DNA of 45,419 nt from Balneolaceae bacterium (GCA_003559375.1 PWLN01000346.1:1-45419), one strand, 5' to 3'; positions 25,857 through 34,812 are shown, counted from the stretch's first letter. Made by a program: numbers and translations. Notes: generated by a model from the letters alone, not told the origin.

Positions 25857-26915
25857 ATGAGATCAAATATTAATGTAGGAGTAGTAGGACTTGGGCGCCT
25901 TGGAAGCTTATATGTTGACTATCTAAGCTATCAGATACCCGGAGCCAGTGTAATCGCTGTAGCTGATGCAGATACGAAACTGGCTGCCACCATTGCAGAA
26001 AAATATTCCATCAACCATGTGTTTCAGCATCACGAGGATTTGCTTGACGTTAAAGATTTAGATGCGGTTGTTATTGTAAGCCCAACAAGCACCCATAGAG
26101 ATATTGTAGTGGATGCATCAGCAAGAGGGAAAATGATATTTTGTGAAAAACCACTCTCTATATCTCTCGATGAAGCTGTGGAGATGAAAAAAGCTGTTGA
26201 AAAAACTGGTGTATTTTTCCACATGGGATTCATGAGGCGTTTCGACCGTGGTTACTCAGCTGCAATGAAGCGCATTCAGGAAGGTGAAATCGGTACACCT
26301 ATTGTATTTAAAGCTACCTCGCGCGACCCCTACCGTCCGAGTCTGGAATATGCTGATCCCAAGAAAAGCGGAGGACTGCTTCTGGATATGGGTATTCACG
26401 ATATTGACCTTGCCCGATGGTTTATGGGCGATGTAGCAGATATTTATACCATTGGAGATGTTCTCGCTTTCCCTGAAATGAAAACTATCAATGATCCGGA
26501 TAATGCCATGGTAGTAATGAATTTTGAATCCGGCAATATCGGCTCTATCGACCTGAGCAGAAGTGGTATCTACGGATATGATATCCGTACCGAAATATTG
26601 GGTACCAAGGGAACCATTCAAATCGGTTACCTTCGTGAAACACCTATTACGATACTGAAGAAAGAAGGGGTAATTCACGATACTGTTCCATTTTTCATGG
26701 AAAGGTTCCAGGAATCATATATCATACAGCTTAAGCATTTTATTGAAAATGCATTGAACCAAAAAGAACCTTCTGTTACCGTTGAAGACGGTGAAAGAGC
26801 CTTGCTTGTAGCACATGCAGCAACCTACTCACTGCATCAAAAGGCACCGGTGGTAATCGATAATGAAGCCATGACTTATCAACTGAAATCGGAAACTGAA
26901 AAAATTTCTACCTGA
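25857..26915 (+). CDS. iolG: Inositol 2-dehydrogenase-like Gfo/Idh/MocA oxidoreductase
   Basis: 352 residues. IolG oxidises myo-inositol to scyllo-inosose (2-keto-myo-inositol) with NAD+, the first catabolic step. The N-terminal Rossmann fold has GVVGLGRLGSLYVDYL. The Gfo/Idh/MocA signature EKPLS includes the active-site Lys98. Then come FHMGFMRRFDRGY, KATSRDPYRPS and GLLLDMGIHDIDLARWF, with the conserved Asp and His of the catalytic site. The neighbours iolB, iolC and iolD support inositol over other sugars. It may oxidise other inositol isomers. It starts the catabolic part of the operon, 7 bp before iolB. Confidence 0.88.
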   Translation: MRSNINVGVVGLGRLGSLYVDYLSYQIPGASVIAVADADTKLAATIAEKYSINHVFQHHEDLLDVKDLDAVVIVSPTSTHRDIVVDASARGKMIFCEKPLSISLDEAVEMKKAVEKTGVFFHMGFMRRFDRGYSAAMKRIQEGEIGTPIVFKATSRDPYRPSLEYADPKKSGGLLLDMGIHDIDLARWFMGDVADIYTIGDVLAFPEMKTINDPDNAMVVMNFESGNIGSIDLSRSGIYGYDIRTEILGTKGTIQIGYLRETPITILKKEGVIHDTVPFFMERFQESYIIQLKHFIENALNQKEPSVTVEDGERALLVAHAATYSLHQKAPVVIDNEAMTYQLKSETEKIST

Positions 26916-26922
26916 TTGCATT

Positions 26923-27699
26923 ATGAAAAAAAATGTATTGTTCAAAAATACCGCAAGTAAAAAAGGCCGTAATTGGATTATTACACCCGAAAATTCTGAG
27001 TTGGTAGCACTCAGCTATGCAAGAATAATTCTTGATAGCGAGGTTACGTCAGCTGATTATGATAGCAAGGAAGCAGAAGCCTCGCTCTTTTGCATGAGTG
27101 GTGAAGGCACCATCCGGATAGGAGAGAAATCATACACTCTTAAGCCCTATGATGCACTTTTTATCCCTCCCGGGAAAACAGGAGTTATAACCACAGAATC
27201 CACTGTAGATATTGTGGAGTGCACTGCTCCATCTTCTGCTTCAGGCGACCCGGTCTATATTCCTTATCAGGAACTGAATGAAGACCCAAGGTATACTGAA
27301 ATGCTTGGTTTTGATGGATGTTACCGGAAAATTCACCGTACAATTGATGATAATGTACCGGCTAAACGGCTTCTTTGCGGCCTGATTTTCAGCAATGACG
27401 GAAACTGGACAAGCTGGGCTCCCCATGAACACGCAGATACAAAAGAAGAAATCTATCTTTATTTCGATATGCCGCCACCAGCCTTCGGGCTTCAGCTTGT
27501 CTACGAAGATATCGAAAATCCCGAATATCTCGGGCCGGTATACCAGGACGATGCAGTAGTCATCAAACGAGGATATCATCCTAATGTAGCCATACCGGGT
27601 TACCCGATAAATTTTGTCTGGATGATGGCCACATTAGATGAAAAAATGGAACGTACATGGGCTGGAGTGAACACACAACCCGAATTTTTAAAAAATTAG
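26923..27699 (+). CDS. iolB: 5-deoxy-glucuronate isomerase
   Basis: 258 residues. IolB turns 5-deoxy-D-glucuronate, made by IolD ring opening, into 2-deoxy-5-keto-D-gluconate. It is a double cupin. Metal-binding residues can be seen in the second half (SWAPHEHADTKEEIYLYFDM, two His and a Glu), and a later His lies in VIKRGYHPNVAIPGYPINFV. The typical IolB C-terminus (FVWMMATLDEK) is present. It is slightly shorter than the 265-270 residues common elsewhere. It lies between iolG (7 bp) and iolC (13 bp). Confidence 0.93.
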   Translation: MKKNVLFKNTASKKGRNWIITPENSELVALSYARIILDSEVTSADYDSKEAEASLFCMSGEGTIRIGEKSYTLKPYDALFIPPGKTGVITTESTVDIVECTAPSSASGDPVYIPYQELNEDPRYTEMLGFDGCYRKIHRTIDDNVPAKRLLCGLIFSNDGNWTSWAPHEHADTKEEIYLYFDMPPPAFGLQLVYEDIENPEYLGPVYQDDAVVIKRGYHPNVAIPGYPINFVWMMATLDEKMERTWAGVNTQPEFLKN

Positions 27700-27712
27700 A
27701 ACAGACTTAAAT

Positions 27713-28732
27713 ATGATGTCGAATTCCAATCGAGACATTTTATGCATCGGCCGAAGCTCCATCGATCTTTACTCGAATGATATCGGCTCACCTTTTGAGG
27801 AAATCACCACATTTTCCGCTTTCGTTGGGGGCTGTCCGACAAACATTAGCGTTGGTACACGGCGCCTTGGGTTAAAATCTTCCCTTTTAACGGGAATAGG
27901 TTTTGATCCGGTTGGCGACTTTATCCTTCATTTTCTGAATAAGGAAGGAGTAGACACTTCCTTCGTTTACCGAAAAGAAGGCCGCCGCAGCAGTGCGGTA
28001 ATACTGGGAATTGAGCCACCCGATAAATTCCCCCTCGTCTATTATCGGGATAACTGCGCTGATATCGCCATTACTATTGATGATATAAAAAGCATACCCA
28101 TGGAATCATTCCGGGCAATTATCATTAGTGGTACCGGACTGAGCAGAGAACCATCCCGTTCAGCGACTATCCTTGCTGCTGAGCTGGCTTCAGAAAAAGG
28201 TGTCCGTGTTTTTCTTGATATCGACTTCAGGGCAGATCAGTGGCCCAACCTGCAGTCCTTTGGTGCGATTACACGTTCAGTGCTGCCCTATGTAGATATT
28301 ATCATCGGTACATCTGAGGAAGTTAAAGCCGGTGCATATATGGGAAGCGGTGAAGCTAATGTTAGTCATTCCCAGGTTAACGAATCAAGGATTGATGCTG
28401 ATCTTGATGAAAGTATCCGGCGTTTACTCAAGCGCGGACCTGAAGTTTTGATGCTGAAATCTGGTACAGATGGCTGTTTTATATATGAAGCCAGTGGCAC
28501 TGATCCGGTTCATGCTAAAGGGTATCCGGTGGAAGTTGTAAATACACTTGGCGCCGGAGACGCCTTTGCGAGCGGACTGATTTATGGATACATGAACGGG
28601 TGGGATTGGCACAAGTGTGCCCGGTTTGGCAATGCCTGTGGTGCTATTGTGGTAACACGGCAGGGCTGCGCGAACTTCATGCCGTTCGTGAAAGAAGTTG
28701 AAGAATTTGTGGGAGAAAGGGGCGGTTTATGA
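27713..28732 (+). CDS. iolC: 5-dehydro-2-deoxygluconokinase
   Basis: 339 residues, a PfkB/ribokinase-family kinase that phosphorylates 2-deoxy-5-keto-gluconate at C6. Landmarks are GRSSIDLYSNDIGSPFEEI at the N-terminus with the IolC-type GGCPTNISVGTRRLGLKSSL, and the C-terminal anion hole NTLGAGDAFASGLIYGYMNG with catalytic Asp283. The family's fused C-terminal DUF2090 aldolase-like domain, seen in some bacteria, is absent. Here a separate aldolase gene follows, overlapping by ATGA. Met1 and Met2 are both possible starts. Confidence 0.94.
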   Translation: MMSNSNRDILCIGRSSIDLYSNDIGSPFEEITTFSAFVGGCPTNISVGTRRLGLKSSLLTGIGFDPVGDFILHFLNKEGVDTSFVYRKEGRRSSAVILGIEPPDKFPLVYYRDNCADIAITIDDIKSIPMESFRAIIISGTGLSREPSRSATILAAELASEKGVRVFLDIDFRADQWPNLQSFGAITRSVLPYVDIIIGTSEEVKAGAYMGSGEANVSHSQVNESRIDADLDESIRRLLKRGPEVLMLKSGTDGCFIYEASGTDPVHAKGYPVEVVNTLGAGDAFASGLIYGYMNGWDWHKCARFGNACGAIVVTRQGCANFMPFVKEVEEFVGERGGL

Positions 28733-29709
28733 TCAGTTTTGAAAAAGAAAAATATATAGGGCGTGATCTCTTTAAGCAAATCACAGATATTCGTGTGCAT
28801 AATCCCGGTTTTATTTCAGAGGTTGCAAGGACAAGGATAAGGCGCAAAGAGTTTGTGCCTGCCGGAAAAATGAATATTGTTGCTGCCGATCATCCTGCAC
28901 GTGGCAGCCTTTCTGTTGGAAATGACCCGCTTGCAATGGCCGACCGTCACAGCCTGCTTTCACGTCTTGTTTGTACGCTTCAATCCCAGTGGGTTGATGG
29001 AGTACTCGGAAGTATGGAGATTCTCGAAGATCTACTCATTTTGCATGGTCTTATGAATAAAACAGGGGCCGGTTTCCTGGATGGAAAACTCCTCATCACA
29101 AGCCTGAACCGTGGTGGTCTGCCCGGCGGAGCATGGGAGCTTGACGACCCCATCACTGGTACAGATGCCAAAACCTGCGCTGCATTAGGGCTGGATGCTG
29201 CAAAAATGCTGCTGCGTTTCGATTTTACTTCACGTGATACCATCAGAACCATAGAGTATTGCGCAGCAGGTGTTCGAGACATGAATTCCCAAAACCTGCC
29301 GATTATCCTGGAACCGCTGCCTGTTGAGAAACACGGTAGCAGCTACAGGGTACTAAAAGACCCTGATCAACTGATCCGGCTCATTGCAGTGACTTCGGCT
29401 TTGGGAGACAGCAGCAGGAATATCTGGCTCAAAATACCTTTTACCAGCGATTTTGAAAGAGTAGCCGCTTCAACTACTCTTCCTATTGTTATCCTTGGCG
29501 GTGACAGAAACTCCGGCATCGACGAACTTCTCTATGATCTCAAACAGGCCCTGAACTCCTCTCACCAGGTGAGAGGGGCTATGTATGGCCGAAATGTACT
29601 GTATCCTGAAAATGCACATCCTAAAGATGTAGCTGAAGCCATTGGCAAATTGGTGCATCAAAAATCAGAAAGCAGGAAACAAGAAAACATACTGTTAACA
29701 AATGAATAG
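28729..29709 (+). CDS. Cgl0159-type (beta/alpha)8 aldolase, probable DKGP aldolase of inositol catabolism
   Basis: 326 residues, a DeoC/LacD-like barrel of the family known as Cgl0159, first noted in the iol cluster of Corynebacterium glutamicum. Visible stretches are MNIVAADHPARGSLSVGNDP, MEILEDLLILHGL, KLLITSLNRGGLPGGAWELD, AAKMLLRFDFTSRDTI (the Arg is where a Schiff-base Lys or acid/base residue sits in other aldolases) and LPIVILGGDRNS. It follows iolC by a 4-bp overlap. No IolJ-type aldolase gene is present, so this most likely splits 2-deoxy-5-keto-gluconate-6-phosphate into dihydroxyacetone phosphate and malonate semialdehyde. The activity is inference. Confidence 0.8.
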   Translation: MISFEKEKYIGRDLFKQITDIRVHNPGFISEVARTRIRRKEFVPAGKMNIVAADHPARGSLSVGNDPLAMADRHSLLSRLVCTLQSQWVDGVLGSMEILEDLLILHGLMNKTGAGFLDGKLLITSLNRGGLPGGAWELDDPITGTDAKTCAALGLDAAKMLLRFDFTSRDTIRTIEYCAAGVRDMNSQNLPIILEPLPVEKHGSSYRVLKDPDQLIRLIAVTSALGDSSRNIWLKIPFTSDFERVAASTTLPIVILGGDRNSGIDELLYDLKQALNSSHQVRGAMYGRNVLYPENAHPKDVAEAIGKLVHQKSESRKQENILLTNE

Positions 29710-29729
29710 TTAAATCAAATAACGATGTT

Positions 29730-31592
29730 ATGAAACATGAAAGACTAACTGTAGCACAGGCAACCATTCAGTTCCTGAAAAATCAATATGTTAAACGTGA
29801 TGGTAAAGAACATACCTTTATTAAAGGTGTATGGGGAATCTTTGGGCATGGTAATGTAGCCGGATTGTCTCAGGCTCTTCATCAATATCCTGAAATGCCC
29901 TATTATCTCACCCGCAACGAACAGTCCATGACACACACTGCTATTGCCTATGCAAAAGCAAAGTTCCGGATGGAGGCCTTCGCCTGTACAGCTTCAGTAG
30001 GGCCCGGTTCAACAAATATGGTTACAGGTGCTGCAACAGCTACCATTAACCGGCTTCCTTTGTTGTTGCTGCCAAGTGATACTTTCGCCAGACGAAATGT
30101 TGGGCCGGTATTGCAGCAGCTTGAATATCCACTAAGTCAGGATGTTTCTGTGAATGACACTTTCAAACCTGTATCAAGATTTTGGGATCGTATCAACCGG
30201 CCGGATCAGCTGCCCTGGTCTTTGCTTGAGGCAATGAGGATCTTAACGTCTCCGGCAGAAACCGGAGCGGTTACCGTCTGTTTTCCACAAGATGTTCAAA
30301 CCGAAGCTTATGATTACCCCACATCACTATTTGAAAAACGAGTATGGACTATACCACGTAATTTGCCGGATGTGAGCCTTTTACAGGAAGCTGTTCAATT
30401 GATCAAACAGGCAAAAAATCCGTTTATTATCGCGGGAGGAGGTGTACTGTATAGTGAAGCAACCCAAGAATTAGATCAATTTGTAACCGCCACTGGCATT
30501 CCGGTTGGTGAAACACATGCAGGAAAAAGCTCTCTGCCATTCGATCATCCACAAAACCTTGGTTCTATTGGAGCAACAGGTGTACTCGCTGCTAATGAAG
30601 CTGCCACAGATGCCGATCTGGTAATTCTGATTGGCACCCGCCTTAGTGATTTCACCACTTCCTCCAAAACCCAGTTTCAGAATCCAGATGTGAGATTTAT
30701 TCATATCAATGTGTGCTCAATGGATGCCCATAAACTTTCTTCACTCCCGCTCCAGGGTGACGCCAAAGTAACCATTAACGCACTTCAAAAAGCACTTGAA
30801 GGTTATCGAATCAGCGATGAATATCAATCGGTAATTGCCGAACTGAGAACGAAATGGATGGCTGAGCTGGACCGTGTAACAAGCCTGCCATTGTCGGATA
30901 AGCTGCAGCAGCCTAATGTACTTAAGGCTGTTAATAACGCTGCTGGAAAATCATCTGTTGTGGTATGTGCAGCTGGAAGCCTGCCTGGAGATCTCCATAA
31001 ACTATGGAAAGCCTATGAACCGGGTGGATATCATCTTGAGTATGGCTATTCTTGTATGGGATATGAAATTGCAGGAGGGCTTGGCGTTAAAATGGCACGT
31101 CCAGACAAGGAAGTTGTGGTAATGGTTGGTGACGGATCTTATCTGATGCTCTCTTCTGAACTGTCAACAGCTGTTCAGGAAGGAATCAAAATTACTGTGG
31201 TACTGCTAAATAATCATGGATATGGAAGTATTGGATCACTATCTCAGTCTGTAGGGTCCGAAGGCTTTGGAACCAACTACAGGTACAGGGAATCTGGCAA
31301 CGGGCAGCTCACAGGGGAAACCCTTCCTACCGATTTCGTAATGAATGCCAGGAGTTATGGTGTTGATGTTCACTCGGTTGAAAGTTATGATGAACTTGAA
31401 CAAGCACTGCAAACAGCAATGAAAGCCGATACCACTCAGGTAATTGTTGTTCCGGTTGATAAAGTTCAGAAAGTGCCGGGGTATAGTTCCTGGTGGGATG
31501 TTCCTATTTCGGAAGTTTCGCTTCATAACGATGTAAATGAGAAAAGAAAACAGTACGAAGAAGCTAGAAAGAAACAGCGTAACTATTTCTGA
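29730..31592 (+). CDS. iolD: 3D-(3,5/4)-trihydroxycyclohexane-1,2-dione acylhydrolase
   Basis: 620 residues. IolD is a thiamine-diphosphate enzyme that opens the six-carbon ring of the IolE product to 5-deoxy-glucuronate. The catalytic Glu64 (LTRNEQSMTHTAIAYAKA) activates the cofactor; Asp468 starts the Mg2+/TPP motif GDGSYLMLSSELSTAVQEG, completed by the Asn residues in LLNNHGYGSIGS. The middle domain (FIIAGGGVLYSEATQE) and the IolD-type end (PGYSSWWDVPISEVS) are standard. It is the last gene of the plus-strand operon, ending 65 bp before a terminator. Confidence 0.95.
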   Translation: MKHERLTVAQATIQFLKNQYVKRDGKEHTFIKGVWGIFGHGNVAGLSQALHQYPEMPYYLTRNEQSMTHTAIAYAKAKFRMEAFACTASVGPGSTNMVTGAATATINRLPLLLLPSDTFARRNVGPVLQQLEYPLSQDVSVNDTFKPVSRFWDRINRPDQLPWSLLEAMRILTSPAETGAVTVCFPQDVQTEAYDYPTSLFEKRVWTIPRNLPDVSLLQEAVQLIKQAKNPFIIAGGGVLYSEATQELDQFVTATGIPVGETHAGKSSLPFDHPQNLGSIGATGVLAANEAATDADLVILIGTRLSDFTTSSKTQFQNPDVRFIHINVCSMDAHKLSSLPLQGDAKVTINALQKALEGYRISDEYQSVIAELRTKWMAELDRVTSLPLSDKLQQPNVLKAVNNAAGKSSVVVCAAGSLPGDLHKLWKAYEPGGYHLEYGYSCMGYEIAGGLGVKMARPDKEVVVMVGDGSYLMLSSELSTAVQEGIKITVVLLNNHGYGSIGSLSQSVGSEGFGTNYRYRESGNGQLTGETLPTDFVMNARSYGVDVHSVESYDELEQALQTAMKADTTQVIVVPVDKVQKVPGYSSWWDVPISEVSLHNDVNEKRKQYEEARKKQRNYF

Positions 31593-31657
31593 AGAAATAC
31601 GAAACCAGAAGAGCTTACCGCTCCTCTGGCTCGTGATCATCCGTAGCTGGATAAATC

Positions 31658-31694
31658 AAACGGGTGGCAAACATCGTGTTGCTGCCCGTTTTTA
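31658..31694. terminator. Rho-independent terminator between iolD and iolE
   Basis: AAACGGGTGGCA pairs with TGCTGCCCGTTT (12 bp with two G-T pairs) around a loop of about 11 bases, followed by TTTTTAT. It lies between the ends of convergent iolD and iolE. The A-rich left arm means it may work for both directions. Confidence 0.75.
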
Positions 31695-31770
31695 TATCAC
31701 TTATAATTACAATGTAAAATCCGGAATTCAGCAATACAACTGCAAATTTTTTAGGCAGCCACTCCGGTTT

Positions 31771-32670
31771 TTACAAGCCAATGCTCTGCAGAAATTCTCT
31801 GTTCCTTTTTGCACTCTCCTTTGGAGAACCCATTCCGGGTAATACATCCTGTTCCACAACAATCCAGCCTGAATAATTCTGATTTCTGAGTTCATCCAAT
31901 ACCGCACGGAAATCAATTGAACCTTTTCCAAGCTCACAGAAAATTCCTTTTCCTACCGCTTCAAAATAATCAAGATCCTTTTCTACAACTTCCTCAAAAA
32001 GCGTTTGGCTCCAGTCTTTGAAATGAACATGGCCAATTCTTTCCCGGAACTGAATAAGGCCTTCTACCGGGTCGCCACCGCCGAATGCAAAGTGCCCGGT
32101 GTCGAAGCATAGATTTACATACTCCGGACTGGTGCTGTCGAGAAGTTTTTCAATTTCCCACGGAGTTTCAATGTAACCTGCACAGTGATGATGAAATACG
32201 CAATCGAGCCCTGTTTCATTTTTTACAGCTTTTGCAATCTCTTCGACACCACTTGCAAAAATCTTCCAGGCTTCCGGCGTAAGTGAGTGTTCAGGTTTAA
32301 TCCTTCCTGTAAGTTTTGTCCGAGTAGGATTTTTTCCATTGTCGTCTGAAAGAACAATCCTTGCATGTTTGGGGTCAGTATCTTTCAGTAATCTGGCAGT
32401 TCTAAGTGCGAGATTCATTCCACTTGAATGGTCTTCCGGGTTAATAAAGTTCACAGGCACAAATGCTCCGACCAAATTCAACGTTCTTTGATTCAGTTCC
32501 GCCTTCAATTGAACCGGTTCGGAAGGCATAAATCCCCAGTCGCCCAACTCAGTGCCGAGATAACCGGTATCTCTCATTTCATCCAGCACTTTTTCATAGG
32601 TATCAGTTTTGCCGTCAAGCCCGAATTCAAGTACTCCCCACGAACATGGGGCATTCGCTATTGAGATCAT
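31771..32670 (-). CDS. iolE: Inosose dehydratase-like sugar-phosphate isomerase/epimerase-fold protein
   Basis: 299 residues, a TIM barrel of the xylose isomerase-like (AP endonuclease 2) family. IolE removes water from scyllo-inosose to give the diketone used by IolD. Typical IolE features are the N-terminal IANAPCSWGVLEFG, LGTELGDWGFMP, the metal-binding region with FHHHCAGYIETPWEIEKLLD and LCFDTGHFAFGGGDP, HVHFKDWSQ and GWIVVEQDVLPGMG. It is transcribed toward iolD on the opposite strand and away from lacI. Related isomerases such as IolI share the fold, but the N-terminus and context favour IolE. Confidence 0.9.
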   Translation of the reverse strand: MISIANAPCSWGVLEFGLDGKTDTYEKVLDEMRDTGYLGTELGDWGFMPSEPVQLKAELNQRTLNLVGAFVPVNFINPEDHSSGMNLALRTARLLKDTDPKHARIVLSDDNGKNPTRTKLTGRIKPEHSLTPEAWKIFASGVEEIAKAVKNETGLDCVFHHHCAGYIETPWEIEKLLDSTSPEYVNLCFDTGHFAFGGGDPVEGLIQFRERIGHVHFKDWSQTLFEEVVEKDLDYFEAVGKGIFCELGKGSIDFRAVLDELRNQNYSGWIVVEQDVLPGMGSPKESAKRNREFLQSIGL

Positions 32671-32762
32671 ATTTTATAGTTTTTCAGGTGTTCGTTCAGG
32701 TGATGAAAACAAATCATTCGTTCGTATCATCCACCGGTTATATATATAATTTAGTGAAAAGA

Positions 32763-32776
32763 TGAAAACGTTTTAC
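32763..32776. promoter_or_regulatory. Candidate LacI-family operator between iolE and lacI
   Basis: TGAAAACGTTTTAC contains the perfect 10-bp palindrome AAAACGTTTT with a central CG and resembles the TGAAAACGATTTCA site at 21995. It lies 93 bp upstream of iolE in the shared upstream region of the divergent iolE and lacI genes, where an autoregulatory operator would be expected. Confidence 0.5.
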
Positions 32777-32938
32777 TTTTTCAAATTCTCTTGTTTCAAA
32801 TAATTTATTACATTAATCTAATTAAGTGTAAATATCCAATTTAGGGAAATCCATTTAAAACTTCACTACTAACCTAAGTTTCTAATAGCAGTTAACTTAC
32901 GTTTCTGCATTATGACATTTTTATAATATGATCTGCCT

Positions 32939-33949
32939 ATGCCTACATTAAAAGAAGTGGCTAAGTATGCAAAAGTTTCCATTACCACTGTATCAAGGGT
33001 AATGAACGAAGCCGACAAAGTAAATCCTGAGACACGTGAAAGGGTACAAAGGGCAATGCGTGAACTCGATTATCAGCCAAACAGGGTTGCACAACGATTA
33101 AGAACTTCGAAGGGCCAATCAAAACTTCTTGGTCTTATAATACCTGATATCCAGAATCAATTTTATTCAAGTATTGTTCGAGGGGTAGAAGACGTTGCTT
33201 ATGGTAAAGACTATGCTGTTATTCTCTGTAATTCTGATGAAAACCCGAATAAAGAACGTTTTTACCTGGATGTGCTGCAATCTGAATCTGTTGACGGTAT
33301 AATTCTGCCACCCATCCACCAATACAGTAAGGTTGTTGAAGGGCTAATTGAATCGGGGGTACCTGTTGTATGTGTTGACCGGAAACTTGTTCGTGAAGCA
33401 GTGGATACGGTTGTTATCAATAATGTAAGGGGGGGATATTTGGCAGTAAAACATATGATAGATTTTGGCCACAGGCGCATAGCCATTCTCACAAGTTCAT
33501 CCCAGTTTTCTTCTTTCGAAGAAAGGCTGGCAGGTTATAAAAATGCCCTTCAGGACCATAATATTGAGCCGGATGAAAACCTGATTAAAGAAGGTGATCC
33601 GCGAAGCACAGAGTCTGCCTATTTATTCACAAAAGAACTTTTAAAGCTTCACCATCCGCCAACAGCCATTTTTGCCACAAATAATCTCATGACACTGGGT
33701 GCACTTGAGGCCGTTCATGAAGAAAAACTAAATGTACCGGACAACATATCGATCGTAGGCTTTGATGATATGCCATGGGCGCGTGCCATTTCACCGCCAC
33801 TAACGGTTATCAAACAGCCCGGTTACGAAATGGGGCGCCGGGCTACAGAATTACTTTTCCAGCGTGTGGAAGACCCAAAACGGGAACCGGTGCAGATTAT
33901 CATGGAACCTACACTTATCATTCGTAAGTCAACAGGCGAAGTAAAATAA
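32939..33949 (+). CDS. LacI-family transcriptional regulator, probable inositol-locus repressor
   Basis: 336 residues. Residues 1-50 form the helix-turn-helix and hinge helix (TLKEVAKYAKVSITTVSRVM; PNRVAQRLRTSKG), followed by a periplasmic-binding-protein-like sensor domain (LLGLIIPDIQNQFYSSIVRG, VDGIILPP, IAILTSSSQFSSFEERLAGY, FATNNLMTLGALEAVHEEKL, ISIVGFDDMPWARAISPPLT). It is divergent from iolE and next to the locus, so it probably represses the iol genes until an inositol-derived ligand binds. The ligand is unknown. Bacillus uses the DeoR-type IolR instead. A TATAAT at 32922-32927 lies just ahead of the start. Confidence 0.92.
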   Translation: MPTLKEVAKYAKVSITTVSRVMNEADKVNPETRERVQRAMRELDYQPNRVAQRLRTSKGQSKLLGLIIPDIQNQFYSSIVRGVEDVAYGKDYAVILCNSDENPNKERFYLDVLQSESVDGIILPPIHQYSKVVEGLIESGVPVVCVDRKLVREAVDTVVINNVRGGYLAVKHMIDFGHRRIAILTSSSQFSSFEERLAGYKNALQDHNIEPDENLIKEGDPRSTESAYLFTKELLKLHHPPTAIFATNNLMTLGALEAVHEEKLNVPDNISIVGFDDMPWARAISPPLTVIKQPGYEMGRRATELLFQRVEDPKREPVQIIMEPTLIIRKSTGEVK

Positions 33950-33950
33950 A

Positions 33951-33979
33951 AACCCGGCAATTTTTTTAATTGACGGGTT
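33951..33979. terminator. Inverted repeat downstream of lacI, probable terminator
   Basis: AACCCG(G)CAATT pairs with AATTG(A)CGGGTT with one mismatch and a loop of Ts, starting just after the lacI stop. It lies between convergent lacI and the OmpA gene. The trailing T-run is weak, so terminator activity is likely but not certain. Confidence 0.55.
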
Positions 33980-34009
33980 CAGTTAAATGAATTTTTACCA
34001 GGCAATACA

Positions 34010-34681
34010 TTAATTATCAGCTTTCAGCCTTTCAACATATTCCGGGCTTGCAAATATTGCTACTTCAACCCTTCTGTTGAGCTGCCGCCCCTCTTCGGTT
34101 TCATTGGTTGCGATGGGCTCATACTCACCCCGGCCTTCCACCTCAATCCTGTTACCTGAAATTCCTTGCGCTATCAGGTAGTTGGCTGCTGACCGCGCTC
34201 TTCTCATGCTGAGTCCAAGATTATAGGTTTCGCTGCCAATCCAGTCGGTGTGGCCTACAATCAGCAGGTTCGTATCCGTATCCCTGTTTAAAATTTCGGC
34301 AAGTTTATTAAGGTTTTCCCTCGCCTGCGAACGCAGATCAGATGAATCAAATGCAAAGAGTATTCCACTGTCAAAACTAACTGCTATTCCCTCTTCAACC
34401 CGTTGAATTGTAACTCCATCGAGTTCTTCTTCAAGTTCACGTGCTTTTCTGTCCATATTTCTTCCGATAATTGCACCTACCGCACCACCTACCGCTGCAC
34501 CTGCTATTGCGCCGGCCGCGGTATTTCCAAGTGTTTTGCCTATTACTGCACCAGCAGCAGCACCCGCACCTGTTCCGACTGCTGCACCTGTAGCAGTTCT
34601 ACTCCAGCTTGAACAAGAGCTAATTGTGAGAGACACTATCAAAAAGAGTGAAAAATATAGAGGCAAGCGTTCTGTTTTCAT
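34010..34681 (-). CDS. OmpA-family lipoprotein with glycine-zipper segment
   Basis: 223 residues. A lipoprotein signal (lipobox ISSC, Cys23) leads to a Gly/Ala-rich zipper (about 30-72: GAAVGTGAGAAAGAVIGKTL and GAAVGGAVGAIIG). A C-terminal OmpA domain follows from about 100 (LFAFDSSDLRSQARENLNKL, IVGHTDWIGSETYNLGLSMR, RARSAANYL, EGRGEYEPIATNETEEGRQL, NRRVEV). OmpA domains bind peptidoglycan, so the protein probably ties a membrane to the cell wall. It is transcribed toward lacI. Similar to YiaD-type proteins. Confidence 0.9.
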   Translation of the reverse strand: MKTERLPLYFSLFLIVSLTISSCSSWSRTATGAAVGTGAGAAAGAVIGKTLGNTAAGAIAGAAVGGAVGAIIGRNMDRKARELEEELDGVTIQRVEEGIAVSFDSGILFAFDSSDLRSQARENLNKLAEILNRDTDTNLLIVGHTDWIGSETYNLGLSMRRARSAANYLIAQGISGNRIEVEGRGEYEPIATNETEEGRQLNRRVEVAIFASPEYVERLKADN

Positions 34682-34812
34682 CCTGTTAAATCATTTGTTT
34701 AAAAAAAACGTTGATCAATATTTTTCAATAACCAACGTACTCCCTCTTTTAGTCAACAGAATGAAATTTTGTTTCCATAAAATAAACAGTATGAGAACTG
34801 AATACTAGCCTG

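Noticed and set aside
31607-31631. Hairpin shortly after iolD as a terminator
   Set aside because: A 10-bp stem with one mismatch exists, but no T-run follows; the structure at 31658-31694 is a much better terminator.
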